DNA from: Desulfobacteraceae bacterium
Lineage (GTDB): Bacteria > Desulfobacterota > Desulfobacteria > Desulfobacterales > ETH-SRB1
Reading direction: 5' to 3'
DNA length: 38,164 nucleotides
Assembly: GCA_030593145.1 (NCBI GenBank)
Contig: JAUVHU010000016.1
Span: 1-38,164, forward strand
The notes beneath the pieces are model-generated. The model had not been told where the DNA came from. It did no database searches and was given only the letters and a program-made list of their open reading frames with translations. The first letter of the stretch is position 1. Every line of letters begins with the position of its first letter. The position numbers and the translations under genes are program-made. Positions 1 through 7,929 of this stretch are shown one piece after another.

Positions 1-185
1 TTCTCCCTGTATTCCACAATTCTTGCGGCATATTTTGGGCCAATCCGATTAAGTTGAACAAGCTCTTCTACTGATGCCTTGTTAATATTGATCTTTTCCG
101 TTTCACCAGCCCATAGTGCCCCTGTCAAAAAGAAAATAACGGCTATTACACCGCAAAACACAATATTTCTCTTAGCATGTTTCAT
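1..185 (-). CDS. ComEA-like secreted helix-hairpin-helix protein, N-terminal part
   Basis: Only the first 61 codons are inside the window; the gene runs off the left edge. The start reads MKHAKRNIVF, followed by a hydrophobic stretch and a probable signal-peptidase site after ALWA (about residue 26). The mature part begins with INKASVEELVQLNRIGPKYAARIVEYRE in two overlapping pieces: ININKASVEELVQL and RIGPKYAARIVEYRE. This is the helix-hairpin-helix signature of ComEA/competence-type DNA-binding proteins, where the IGP turn contacts DNA backbone. An AGAGGAAG ribosome site lies a few bases before the chosen ATG. In non-competent bacteria such small exported proteins are common and their role is often unknown. 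Family assignment is firm; function is inferred. Confidence 0.8.
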   Translation of the reverse strand, partial: MKHAKRNIVFCGVIAVIFFLTGALWAGETEKININKASVEELVQLNRIGPKYAARIVEYRE

Positions 186-233
186 CTCATCTTCCTCTCG
201 TAATGTTTATAATAACCCCTTAAAAATGCGGAA

Positions 234-263
234 TATATAAAATATATGATGGGTTGCTGTCAA
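234..263 (-). promoter_or_regulatory. Candidate sigma-70 promoter for the ComEA-like gene
   Basis: On the minus strand a perfect TTGACA (258-263) is followed after 17-18 bases by TTATAT/TATATA (234-240). The implied transcript start would give a leader of about 40 bases before the ATG at 185. Prediction from sequence only. Confidence 0.5.
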
Positions 264-436
264 GGTAAAGCAAAATTAAATTCCTTGACGAACGCTATAA
301 AATATTTAAAATTATCTGATTCCAGCCTGCGCTGCCGACATGCCAGGCATTTTATTGAGAGACAATATTGATTCCGCTTAAAACTTTTCAAAACCTTTCA
401 CAGGAAAAAGTATGGCAAAAAAGGAGCTATGAGAAA

Positions 437-640
437 ATGTCTGAAGTAAAAGATACTATTACGGTTCATTTAAATGTGGAGATAACAACACAATCTCTGA
501 AAACAATTGTTGAAAATGCCAAAAAAAAAGCAGGACGCGATGAAAACGGCATTTATCGTATAGACACGGCTGACAAAGTCAGTGAAATGGTATCCCGTTT
601 TCTTCTTGAAAAAGACTTCGAAAGTTATGTTAAGAAATAG
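437..640 (+). CDS. Small hypothetical protein (67 aa)
   Basis: I do not recognise this protein. The ATG at 437 (MSEVKDTITVHL) is preferred over an upstream in-frame start because AAGGAG lies about ten bases before it. The product is charged and soluble, with a beta-like N-terminus (TITVHLNVEIT), then a helix rich in Lys and Ala (residues 20-34), and a second helix near the C-terminus (VSEMVSRFLLEKDFESYVK). No membrane segment or cysteine is present. It stands alone, convergent with tyrA 31 bases downstream. The reading frame and ribosome site support a real gene; function is unknown. Confidence 0.6.
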   Translation: MSEVKDTITVHLNVEITTQSLKTIVENAKKKAGRDENGIYRIDTADKVSEMVSRFLLEKDFESYVKK

Positions 641-671
641 GATTAGAGGATTAAAGGCTTACACTTAACAC

Positions 672-1505
672 CTATTTATTATAAAGATCATTTATGATTT
701 TATTACTTTCATTAAGACCGTGCCGGCAAAAATCTCCCAGAAAACCGCGTATATTTTCCAGGTAAGCAATTTTATCTTCTTCCTGTCCGGATAAAAGAGA
801 TTCCTTCCCTTCCTCCATCGCAGACATAAAGGTTTCCAGCGCCTCTTTAACATGCCTGTTTTTGCCTATCAGGTTTGCGTAAAGCTCAATATCCTGTGAA
901 AAAAGACGTCCTATTAGATCGGCCTTTATCCTGAAAACCGGAGTTGAATAAAACATGGCCTGGTCAGGCGCCATATTCATCTTCTGAAGCGTCCTTCCCA
1001 TGCATATAGTCAAAAGGTGTGTAAGTCCCTGTACAACAGCCATATTCCTGTCATGCGTGGCTGGCTCCATACGCGTAACAACAGCTTCTTCTGCCCGAAG
1101 TATTTCCTCGAACCAGTTAAGCCAAACTGTTCCCCTGCCTGGACATACTACTACATTTTGCCCTTTTATCGAACCGGTAAAAGGCCCAAACAGGGGATGT
1201 GTACCAATCACCTCGGCAGATGTACAACTCAGCATGCTTTCCATAATATCTTCTTTAAGTGAGCATAAATCCATCAAGAGCTGATCCTGACTCAGAAGCG
1301 GACCTATCTCCCTGGAAAGAGGTATGGCCGCGTCAAGGGGAACACTCAAAATAACAACATCGCATTTTTCCGCAACATCTCTAAAGGAGATTTTTGTTTT
1401 GCGGCCGGAAATTAAAACATTGTGCCCTGCCCCTGTAAAGAATCTCTCAAACCAGCGCCCCATACTGCCTGTTCCGCCTATTATGCCTATTGTAGTACTG
1501 CTCAT
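672..1505 (-). CDS. tyrA: Prephenate dehydrogenase
   Basis: Converts prephenate to 4-hydroxyphenylpyruvate with NAD(P)+, the step committed to tyrosine. The N-terminus IGIIGGTGSMGRWF (residues 6-19) is a Rossmann dinucleotide site, and GTHPLFGPF near residue 100 is the conserved prephenate dehydrogenase substrate-site motif with its catalytic-region histidine. The 277-residue length fits a single-domain TyrA without a fused chorismate mutase or ACT domain; the chorismate mutase of this operon is on PheA. The start codon overlaps the aroC stop in an ATGA arrangement, which indicates translational coupling. It is the last gene of the aromatic operon. Confidence 0.93.
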   Translation of the reverse strand: MSSTTIGIIGGTGSMGRWFERFFTGAGHNVLISGRKTKISFRDVAEKCDVVILSVPLDAAIPLSREIGPLLSQDQLLMDLCSLKEDIMESMLSCTSAEVIGTHPLFGPFTGSIKGQNVVVCPGRGTVWLNWFEEILRAEEAVVTRMEPATHDRNMAVVQGLTHLLTICMGRTLQKMNMAPDQAMFYSTPVFRIKADLIGRLFSQDIELYANLIGKNRHVKEALETFMSAMEEGKESLLSGQEEDKIAYLENIRGFLGDFCRHGLNESNKIINDLYNK

Positions 1506-2554
1506 TGAATCGCCCTTTGCCTTAAAAGATGATCGGCAAGCACAAGACTTACCATTGCCTCACACACAACATTGATACGCGGTATTGCAGAAACATCATG
1601 ACGCCCTTTTATTGAAATAGCTGCCGGATTTCCAAAGCAGTCAACTGTCTTCTGCTCAATAGCGATGGAAGGAATCGGCTTTACCGCCACCTTTATCAGA
1701 ATATCATCTCCGTTAGATATGCCCGCAAGTATGCCGCCGGCATTGTTTGTAGAAAATCCCTGTGGAGTTATCTGATCATTATTTTCAAATCCGGTCATTG
1801 CAGCAGCTTTAAAACCTGCCCCGATCTCTACCCCCTTTACTGCCCCAATACTCATCAAAGCCTTTGCCAGGTCTGCATCAAGCTTGTCAAACACAGGCTC
1901 ACCCAATCCCGGGGAAACCCCTTTTGCCAGGATTTCAACAATACCCCCTATTGAATCTCCCTTTTTTTTTACATCTATTACACGCTTCTTCATCTTTTCC
2001 GCAGCATCCATATCAGGACAATAAAACATGTTTCTGTCCATAACTCCCAAGTCACGCTTCTCTGCTCTGACACCGCCAATCTCTGCAGTATATGCGAAAA
2101 CCTTTATCTTTTCTCTGTCAAGAAGCGCTTTTGCAACAGCGCCTGCCGCCACCCTTGCCGCTGTTTCCCTCGCGGATGCACGGCCACCGCCCCGCCAGTC
2201 CCGTATTCCATATTTGGCCTGGTATGTTATATCGCCGTGGCCTGGCCGAAACAGCTCAGCATAAGGCTCGTAAGCCCTTGAATCGGCATCCTTATTATAT
2301 ATCATAATCATAACAGGTGTGCCTGTTGTCATTCCATCAAAAACGCCTGACATAATAACCGGTTCATCCGGTTCTCTGCGACCGGTACTTGCCAGGGACC
2401 TTCCCGGACGTCTGCGATCCAGCATTGATCTGATAACATCTTCATCAAGAGGTATCTTTGGCGGACATCCGTCAACGACAACGCCAACGCCTTTTCCGTG
2501 GGATTCACCCCATGTGGTAATTCTAAATAATGTTCCAAAGCTGCTACCTGGCAT
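1502..2554 (-). CDS. aroC: Chorismate synthase
   Basis: Catalyses the last shikimate step, EPSP to chorismate, using reduced FMN. Family signatures are visible in order: GTLFRITTWGESHG at the N-terminus, the arginine-rich RRRPGRS (about residues 48-54), RPGHGDITYQAKYG (about 103-116) and GGGRASARETAARVAAGA (about 122-139), which form the FMN/EPSP pocket. Length of 350 residues is normal. The gene overlaps tyrA by four bases at its 3' end. Upstream, the 144-base gap to aroK holds an inverted word-array repeat. Confidence 0.97.
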   Translation of the reverse strand: MPGSSFGTLFRITTWGESHGKGVGVVVDGCPPKIPLDEDVIRSMLDRRRPGRSLASTGRREPDEPVIMSGVFDGMTTGTPVMIMIYNKDADSRAYEPYAELFRPGHGDITYQAKYGIRDWRGGGRASARETAARVAAGAVAKALLDREKIKVFAYTAEIGGVRAEKRDLGVMDRNMFYCPDMDAAEKMKKRVIDVKKKGDSIGGIVEILAKGVSPGLGEPVFDKLDADLAKALMSIGAVKGVEIGAGFKAAAMTGFENNDQITPQGFSTNNAGGILAGISNGDDILIKVAVKPIPSIAIEQKTVDCFGNPAAISIKGRHDVSAIPRINVVCEAMVSLVLADHLLRQRAIQ

Positions 2555-2565
2555 GTTTACTCCTT

Positions 2566-2697
2566 ATAAAGTGTCTAAAATGCCTGAAGTTAAGGAATGC
2601 GCCTTGGGCGCAGCCAATTTTATATAAAAGGTGGAGTGAAGCGACTCATTAACTTTAGCTCACTTTAGGCACTTTAGGCACTTTAGTTCACTTGTAA
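2566..2697. repeat. Inverted short-word array between aroK and aroC
   Basis: The left part holds AAAGTGTCTAAAATGCCTGA-type words and the right part a period-9 array of CACTTTAGG (three units near 2663-2690). The two halves are approximate reverse complements, so a transcript would fold back. A small GCGCC-TTG-GGCGC hairpin lies in the loop. No gene is seen. Confidence 0.6.
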
Positions 2698-2698
2698 C

Positions 2699-3229
2699 TT
2701 ATCTTTTTACTTTAGGCTCTTTCAGTTCCCCCATGATCTTACCGCATATATCGTCTATACTGCGATCGTCCGTATCTACAAAAAAATTCATTGCTTTCTC
2801 ATAGAGTGGCTTCCGGTCCAGAAGAATTTCTTCAATCTCTTCAACTAATCCTTTTGAAGATAATGAGGGGCGAAAATCTCCGGTTGTTTTATCCTGCAAA
2901 ATTCTTTTTTTAACTGTTTCCGGCTCTGCCCTCAACCAGACAACCACCCCGCTTTTTTTCATACTTTCAACGTTTTCACTATCAAGAATTACCCCGCCTC
3001 CTGTGGCAACCACATGCTTATCAAGGCCGCAGATTTTTTTTAGAATTCCTTTTTCCTTTTCACGAAAAGAATCCCATCCCTCTTTTGATACAATATCATT
3101 AATGCTCATGGAATATGTTTCCACCAGCTCTTTATCAGCATCGATAAAAGACCATCCAAGAGTCTGAGCAAGAGACTTTCCCACAGAAGTTTTGCCGGTA
3201 CATCTATATCCTGTCAAAAATATGTTCAT
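2699..3229 (-). CDS. aroK: Shikimate kinase
   Basis: Phosphorylates shikimate at O3 using ATP. The Walker A loop GYRCTGKTS (from residue 7) and the shikimate-binding DADKELVE (about residues 30-37) are present, as are FREKEKGILKK and the GGGVIL glycine loop (about 77-82), then RPSLS near the lid. 176 residues is normal for a monofunctional kinase. The ribosome site is a GAGG that lies inside a hairpin arm immediately upstream (3237-3261), so translation of this gene may depend on RNA structure. It lies between aroA and aroC, separated from each by repeat-bearing spacers. Confidence 0.95.
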   Translation of the reverse strand: MNIFLTGYRCTGKTSVGKSLAQTLGWSFIDADKELVETYSMSINDIVSKEGWDSFREKEKGILKKICGLDKHVVATGGGVILDSENVESMKKSGVVVWLRAEPETVKKRILQDKTTGDFRPSLSSKGLVEEIEEILLDRKPLYEKAMNFFVDTDDRSIDDICGKIMGELKEPKVKR

Positions 3230-3236
3230 AATAACC

Positions 3237-3261
3237 TCAATTGAGCAAAATACTCAATTGA
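3237..3261 (-). promoter_or_regulatory. aroK: Hairpin covering the aroK ribosome site
   Basis: TCAATTGAG (3237-3245) and CTCAATTGA (3253-3261) form a perfect 9-bp stem with a 7-base loop. On the minus-strand mRNA the second arm contains the GAGG of the aroK ribosome site, seven bases before the start codon. A related stem with the same AATTGAG core overlaps the aroA stop at 3385-3408. Regulation is inferred from geometry. Confidence 0.5.
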
Positions 3262-3268
3262 TAGTTGT

Positions 3269-3382
3269 CGGGGGGCAGGGATCGGGGATCAGCTATCTGA
3301 ATCGAGCGATTTTTTATAATATTTCAATTCTATCTTAGACGTATATCTCTTACCGACCCCTGAATACTGACACCTGGCCCCT
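3269..3382. repeat. Inverted G-rich/C-rich word array between aroA and aroK
   Basis: The left side has GGGGGGCAGGGATCGGGGATCAG-like words (read as GGGGCAGG, TCGGGGATCAG) and the right side the approximate reverse complement (GACCCCTGA, CTGACACCTGGCCCC). It fills the 171-base aroA-aroK gap together with two flanking hairpins. No gene is seen. Confidence 0.5.
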
Positions 3383-3384
3383 TC

Positions 3385-3408
3385 CTAATTGAGCTTTGGC
3401 TCAATTAG
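3385..3408. repeat. Perfect hairpin overlapping the aroA stop codon
   Basis: CTAATTGAGC (3385-3394) pairs exactly with GCTCAATTAG (3399-3408) around a TTTG loop. The stem includes the last codons and stop of aroA. No U-run follows on the minus strand, so an ordinary terminator is unlikely. Its core AATTGAG matches the hairpin at 3237-3261. Confidence 0.6.
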
Positions 3409-4669
3409 AGTTATACAATTTTTCAAAAACATTCCAGAAATCAGGAAATGACTTTTCCACACACTTTTCGTCCTTGATGAAAATACCGGAGACCACAAGA
3501 CCAGCAAGAGCAAAACTCATGGCTATGCGATGGTCGTCATAAGTGCTTATTTCAGCCCCACAAGGATTTCCGCCATTAATAATCATGCCGGAATCGGTGC
3601 AGCTTGCTTCTATCCCCATCTTTAAAAGTTCATTTACAACAGAACCCAGACGATCACTCTCCTTTGCCTTTAAATGAGCTACGTTCTTTATAAGAGTTCT
3701 GCCTTTGGCAAAGGCTGCAACAACGGCCAGAGTCGGAACTATATCCGGCATGTCAGCCATATCGACCTCAACGGCAGAGAGAGGCCCACCTGAAACAACA
3801 ATTCCATCATCTTCATGAAATACCCTGCAGCCCATCGATTCAAGCACCTCTGCAAAACGGACATCACCCTGCCTCGTTGCCCCTGTAATCCCCTTAACCT
3901 TGATCCTTGAACCTGTTATTGCAGCAGCAGCCCAGAAATATCCTGCCTGTGAACAGTCCGGCTCCACCATATACGAACCCGCTCTATACGCCTGCCGGCC
4001 ATGAACCGTAAATCTCCTGTATCCATCACGTATGACCTTAACCCCAAGCCTCGTCATTATATCAACGGTCATATCTACATACGGTCTGGAGACAAGCCCC
4101 TCTGTAACGGTTATTTCAAGGCCATCTTCTGTATAGGGCGACATTAAGAGAAGCGAGGAGAGATACTGGCTGCTTATCTTGCATTTCAGAGATAAAGCGC
4201 CACCCTTTACTCTTCCCCCTCTCATCTCGACCGGAGGGCATCCATTCTTGTTAACGCTGCGAGCAAAAACTCCGATCTGGTTCAAACCGTCTAAAAGATC
4301 CTGAATAGGCCTTTCAAACATGCGCTCTGTACCTGTAAGCGTACACATGCCGTCTCCAAGCGCCGCTACTCCGGTTAAAAGACGCATGGATGTTCCGGAA
4401 TTTCCAAGATAGACAGGATCGCTGCACGACTTTAATATGCCGTTTATCCCGTGTACTACTATCCTGTCATCGCAATCATCTATCCTGACACCAAATTGCC
4501 TGAGAGCGCTCATAGTAAATAGAGTGTCTTCACTTTTCAGACAATTCTCTATGGTGCAGACTCCATCAGACAGGGCTGCGGCAATCAATATTCTGTGGGT
4601 ATAGCTCTTTGATCCAGGAACCGCGATCTCAACACTCTTTTTTATCTTTTGCGATTTTATCTCGATCAT
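3401..4669 (-). CDS. aroA: 3-phosphoshikimate 1-carboxyvinyltransferase (EPSP synthase)
   Basis: Transfers the enolpyruvyl group of PEP to shikimate 3-phosphate. The shikimate-phosphate motif PGSKSYTHR (about residues 18-26), the PEP-site GNSGTSMRLLTG (about 90-101), the DMPDIVPTLAV segment and C-terminal DDHRIAMSFALAG with a Lys-Ser-Phe-Pro-Asp-Phe-Trp end are all in place. The 422 residues are typical of class II enzymes. The start overlaps the aroE stop by four bases (ATGA), implying coupled translation. Its stop lies in a perfect hairpin. Confidence 0.97.
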   Translation of the reverse strand: MIEIKSQKIKKSVEIAVPGSKSYTHRILIAAALSDGVCTIENCLKSEDTLFTMSALRQFGVRIDDCDDRIVVHGINGILKSCSDPVYLGNSGTSMRLLTGVAALGDGMCTLTGTERMFERPIQDLLDGLNQIGVFARSVNKNGCPPVEMRGGRVKGGALSLKCKISSQYLSSLLLMSPYTEDGLEITVTEGLVSRPYVDMTVDIMTRLGVKVIRDGYRRFTVHGRQAYRAGSYMVEPDCSQAGYFWAAAAITGSRIKVKGITGATRQGDVRFAEVLESMGCRVFHEDDGIVVSGGPLSAVEVDMADMPDIVPTLAVVAAFAKGRTLIKNVAHLKAKESDRLGSVVNELLKMGIEASCTDSGMIINGGNPCGAEISTYDDHRIAMSFALAGLVVSGIFIKDEKCVEKSFPDFWNVFEKLYNSN

Positions 4670-5484
4670 TTTCCGAGTGCATCCAGCACAGTCCTTCTCA
4701 TTATATCAACAGGCGCTTTCTCTCCGGTCCACATTTCAAACTGGGCAGCTCCCTGATAGACAAACATCGAAGCTCCGTCTACGGTAATGCAGCCGATGTC
4801 TTCGGCCTCCTTTAAAAGACGTGTCTTTATCGGATTGTAAACAATATCCATGACAACCATGTCTTTGTTTAAATCTTCTCTTTGTACCGGCATTGCTTTT
4901 GTATTTGGTGTCATTCCAACAGGAGTCGCATTTATCAATATCTGGCAATCAATATTCTTAAACTCTGAAGCATGGTAATAATTAACCCCAAGGTCCCTTG
5001 CCAGATTCTCTCCTTCATCCTTTAAAACACCTAAAATGGTTAATCTTCCCCCCTCTGATACTATGCCAAAGCCTATTGCGCGTGCAGCTCCGCCGGAGCC
5101 AAGAATAACCACATCCTTATCTTTGATACCTGTCTTCTCCAATAATGCATGCGTGGCGCCAAGACAATCCGTATTATAACCAAAAAGTTTTCCGTCTCTA
5201 TTAACAATAGTATTGACAGCACCGATCTTTAAAGCCTTTTCATCTATACTATCAAGAAACTTCATCACTTCTACCTTATGAGGTATGGTGACGCTGGCAC
5301 CCTTTATGCCCAGAGCCCTTATTCCGCTTATTGCGGAAGCCAGATCCCTATCCTTTACATTGAATGCAAGATATGCTCCGTTGTAGCCTGTGTGAGTAAA
5401 AGCGCTATTATGCATAACAGGACTCAAACTGTGGGATATCGGATCTCCAAGCACTGCATATAAAGATGTATTTGAATCAATCAT
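4666..5484 (-). CDS. aroE: Shikimate dehydrogenase (NADP+)
   Basis: Reduces 3-dehydroshikimate to shikimate. The substrate site SLSPVMHNSAF (about residues 18-28), the catalytic VTIPHKVEVMKFLD (Lys of PHK, about residue 70), GAVNTIV and NTDCLGA, and the nucleotide site VILGSGGAARAIG (about residues 125-137) are visible. At 272 residues it is a single AroE domain, with no fused dehydroquinate dehydratase. Since no AroD or AroQ is in the operon, that step must be encoded elsewhere. The gene is coupled to aroA downstream. Confidence 0.96.
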   Translation of the reverse strand: MIDSNTSLYAVLGDPISHSLSPVMHNSAFTHTGYNGAYLAFNVKDRDLASAISGIRALGIKGASVTIPHKVEVMKFLDSIDEKALKIGAVNTIVNRDGKLFGYNTDCLGATHALLEKTGIKDKDVVILGSGGAARAIGFGIVSEGGRLTILGVLKDEGENLARDLGVNYYHASEFKNIDCQILINATPVGMTPNTKAMPVQREDLNKDMVVMDIVYNPIKTRLLKEAEDIGCITVDGASMFVYQGAAQFEMWTGEKAPVDIMRRTVLDALGK

Positions 5485-5539
5485 TTGTAAAAAGCCTTTT
5501 AAGCATTAAGTATAATTCTAAATTTTGAGTTTTGATTTC

Positions 5540-5655
5540 TGTCCTTCGGCCTCCGACCTCTGACTTCCGACCTCTTTGGATTTATGATTGTTGTCCCGCA
5601 TAGGCGGGATTCGCTTTGTCTTTTCAATCATCAATCGACAATCATCAATCCTCTA
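5540..5655. repeat. Word arrays and hairpin between pheA and aroE
   Basis: A degenerate array of CCTCCGACC/TCTGACTTCC words (5547-5575) is followed by an inverted pair: GGATTTATGATTGTTG on the left (5578-5593) against the reverse complement of CGACAATCATCAATCC on the right (about 5636-5651). The tip is the GC-rich palindrome CCCGC-ATAG-GCGGG. No gene is seen. Confidence 0.6.
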
Positions 5656-5657
5656 AC

Positions 5658-6758
5658 CTATGCCCTTGGATACGACCCAAGACATTTTAGATACATGCAA
5701 AGACTCTTCATCTTGGTCAAGGTTTCCTCTACCTTGGAATCTTCAATATGGCCTTCAATATCAACAAAGAAGAAGTAGTTCCAGTTTTCATATTTAGTGG
5801 GCCGCGACTCAAGCTTTACCATATTTATTCCTGCTTTGGCGATCGGCTCTAAAACATTGTGCAAAGCACCCGGCACATGAGCTGTAACAAACATTATCGA
5901 AGTTTTGTCCTTTCCGGTACTGTGCATCTCATCTCGTCCGATTACCAGGAACCTTGTTACATTTCTCGAAAAGTCTTCGATCCCTGAAGTAACAACCTTC
6001 AGATTATACATACGAGCTGCTTCTCTGCCGGCAATTGCCGCTAACGTCGGTTTTTCCGCTGCTTTTTGTGCGGCACGAGATGTGCTGCTGCATTCCTCAA
6101 GCACAGATTTGGGAAGATGTTTTTCAAGCCACCTGCGGCACTGGGCAAAAGCATGAGGGTGCGAATAGATTGTTTCAATATCTTCCAGAACACCTGTCTT
6201 TGATAAAAGATCATGGGATATAGTATGATATATCTCTGCACAAATTTTCAAGTCCGATTCAAAGAAAAGATCTAAAGTATAATTTACAGTCCCTTCAATC
6301 GAATTCTCCACCGGAACCACGCCATAATTACATACCTCCTTTTCGACTTCACGGAATACGTCACGAATGCTCGGTTGTGGAACAAATGAAACAGAATGTC
6401 CAAAATGGTTCATGGCGGCAATATGGGTGAATGTAGCATTGGGACCAAGGTATGTAACAATTTCTTTTTTCTGAATATTGCGGGATAAGGCAATTATCTC
6501 GGTGTATATATTACGAAGCGCTTCTTTGCCTACAGGGCCTTTATTAAGATTTAAAAGCCTTCGAATGACTATAGCCTCACGAGCACTGTCAAACACCTGC
6601 TCACTACGTTCTTCCTTGATTTTCCCGATCTCCTTTGCAATGAGAAGTCTTTTATTAATTAAGTCAAGAATCTTCTCGTCGATCCCATCTATCGATTTTC
6701 TTAAGGGGATGATACGAGAATCTGAAGTGTCTGTTTTATTTTTATCGCTATCTGCCAT
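5658..6758 (-). CDS. pheA: Bifunctional chorismate mutase / prephenate dehydratase (P-protein)
   Basis: Makes prephenate from chorismate and then phenylpyruvate, the phenylalanine branch. Residues about 15-100 are an AroQ-type helical mutase (RKSIDGIDEKILDLINKRL, then KIKEERSEQV). Residues about 100-285 are the dehydratase, starting YLGPNATFTHIAA and containing NSIEGTVNYTLD and the C-terminal TRFLVIGRD. Residues about 295-366 are an ACT domain with KLESRPTKYENWNYFFF, the usual phenylalanine feedback site. Length of 366 is standard for the fusion. It follows the dehydroquinate synthase II gene by only 25 bases. Confidence 0.96.
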   Translation of the reverse strand: MADSDKNKTDTSDSRIIPLRKSIDGIDEKILDLINKRLLIAKEIGKIKEERSEQVFDSAREAIVIRRLLNLNKGPVGKEALRNIYTEIIALSRNIQKKEIVTYLGPNATFTHIAAMNHFGHSVSFVPQPSIRDVFREVEKEVCNYGVVPVENSIEGTVNYTLDLFFESDLKICAEIYHTISHDLLSKTGVLEDIETIYSHPHAFAQCRRWLEKHLPKSVLEECSSTSRAAQKAAEKPTLAAIAGREAARMYNLKVVTSGIEDFSRNVTRFLVIGRDEMHSTGKDKTSIMFVTAHVPGALHNVLEPIAKAGINMVKLESRPTKYENWNYFFFVDIEGHIEDSKVEETLTKMKSLCMYLKCLGSYPRA

Positions 6759-6783
6759 TGTTTTCCTGAATCCTGTATATTAA

Positions 6784-7776
6784 TTATTTTTCGGTTATTG
6801 TTTCATCTATCTTGTGACCAAAGTGTCTGCCGCATTCCTCAAGAGCTATCAGCACCTTGTCTCCAGCGACAAGATTTACAACCGATACAGGCTTGCCTTC
6901 AGGATCGGTAAGACGGATGGTTTCCGCATTCTGAAGGATAGTCGTCACCTCCCGTCCGCCGGCCAGCGCCCTTATAAGCATTAATGGACGTTTTTCGATC
7001 TTTAGCCGACCAACAATGCCGGTCGTTGTATTCCCCTTAAAATCGACAAGCAATACCTGGTCACCTGCTGAAAGCTCAGAAAGATATCTGGTCTTTCCGC
7101 CGGGAACTCTTGTGTATGCATGAACAGGTCCGGCATTGACCCTGAATGGCCTTTGAGCCACATAAGGATTCGAAACGCTTTCCGCATGAACAAGGAACAA
7201 GGCGCTGCTGCTGTTCCCAACCAGCATCCCCTGACCAGGAGGCATTGATGTACAAGTATCCACACAAACTCTGTCTCCCATACCAATTGAACAAATATCT
7301 ACAATGCTGGCTTCTTCAAGAACTGTTTTATCCTCCACTGAAGCAATTAATGACAGTGTTTTTTTCAGGTCCATAACATCTGTAGTATGAATCAGGATAT
7401 GATCAACTCCCTTTTCCAAAATGCTGAAAGCGGTCTGCGCATCATTAAAGCTATGAACCTGAGCAATAACATCTGCGCCCTTTGCTATAAGATTTTCAAG
7501 AGGAATTATTGTCCAATCGCTGCACTGAAGAACCACCTTCTTGTTTTTACAAAGCTTTACAATCTCATCTTCGTCTTCACCGCTTTTTATTATAAAAAAA
7601 AGAACATCTTTGCCAGGCTTTAAATCTCCATCTTCGGAAATTGTTTGTATTCTGCCCAGTTCCTTGACCTTTTTAGAATATCCTTTTGGAACCATTATAG
7701 CTTCCGCTCCTCCTTCAAGAGCGGTTGTTACTAATTTTTTGTCCCATGGATCTACCTTTACCCAGATTTTTTTCAT
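6784..7776 (-). CDS. 3-dehydroquinate synthase II (archaeal-type AroB')
   Basis: Oxidatively deaminates and cyclises 2-amino-3,7-dideoxy-D-threo-hept-6-ulosonate to 3-dehydroquinate with NAD+, in place of classical AroB. The protein starts MKKIWVKVDPWDKK and carries the family stretches GMGDRVCVDTCTSMPPGQGMLVG, given here as VCVDTCTSMPPGQGMLVG, then SNPYVAQRPFRVNAGPVHAY and EECGRHFGH near the C-terminus. I chose the ATG at 7776 because the longer frame (to 7803) begins inside the spacer repeat, while GGGGAT lies before the shorter start. The next upstream gene supplies its substrate, so the two form the alternative entry to the shikimate pathway. Confidence 0.93.
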   Translation of the reverse strand: MKKIWVKVDPWDKKLVTTALEGGAEAIMVPKGYSKKVKELGRIQTISEDGDLKPGKDVLFFIIKSGEDEDEIVKLCKNKKVVLQCSDWTIIPLENLIAKGADVIAQVHSFNDAQTAFSILEKGVDHILIHTTDVMDLKKTLSLIASVEDKTVLEEASIVDICSIGMGDRVCVDTCTSMPPGQGMLVGNSSSALFLVHAESVSNPYVAQRPFRVNAGPVHAYTRVPGGKTRYLSELSAGDQVLLVDFKGNTTTGIVGRLKIEKRPLMLIRALAGGREVTTILQNAETIRLTDPEGKPVSVVNLVAGDKVLIALEECGRHFGHKIDETITEK

Positions 7777-7796
7777 AGCATATATCCCCATTGTTT

Positions 7797-7913
7797 GGTT
7801 CATGGTTCACGGTTCAAAGGTTCAGGGTTCACTGAAATCTAAACCATCCCACCCGCCTCACGAGCTTAGCGAACGGGCAGGGTTGTAACCTTGAACCTTT
7901 GAACCGTTGAACC
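7797..7913. repeat. Inverted GGTTCA-word array
   Basis: The left array is built of GGTTCAC/GGTTCAA words (7797-7832), the right of the reverse words TGAACC/TTGAACC (7884-7913). ACGGTTCAAAGGTTCA (7809-7824) pairs perfectly with TGAACCTTTGAACCGT (7892-7907). The loop contains a GC-rich segment with CCCG/CGGG pairing. It lies between the first two genes of the aromatic operon. No gene is seen. Confidence 0.75.
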
Positions 7914-7929
7914 TATATCATACAGCCGA

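Noticed and set aside
7777-7803. Longer N-terminus for dehydroquinate synthase II
   Set aside because: The extra codons come from the spacer word array, and family members start at the MKKIWVKVDPW position.
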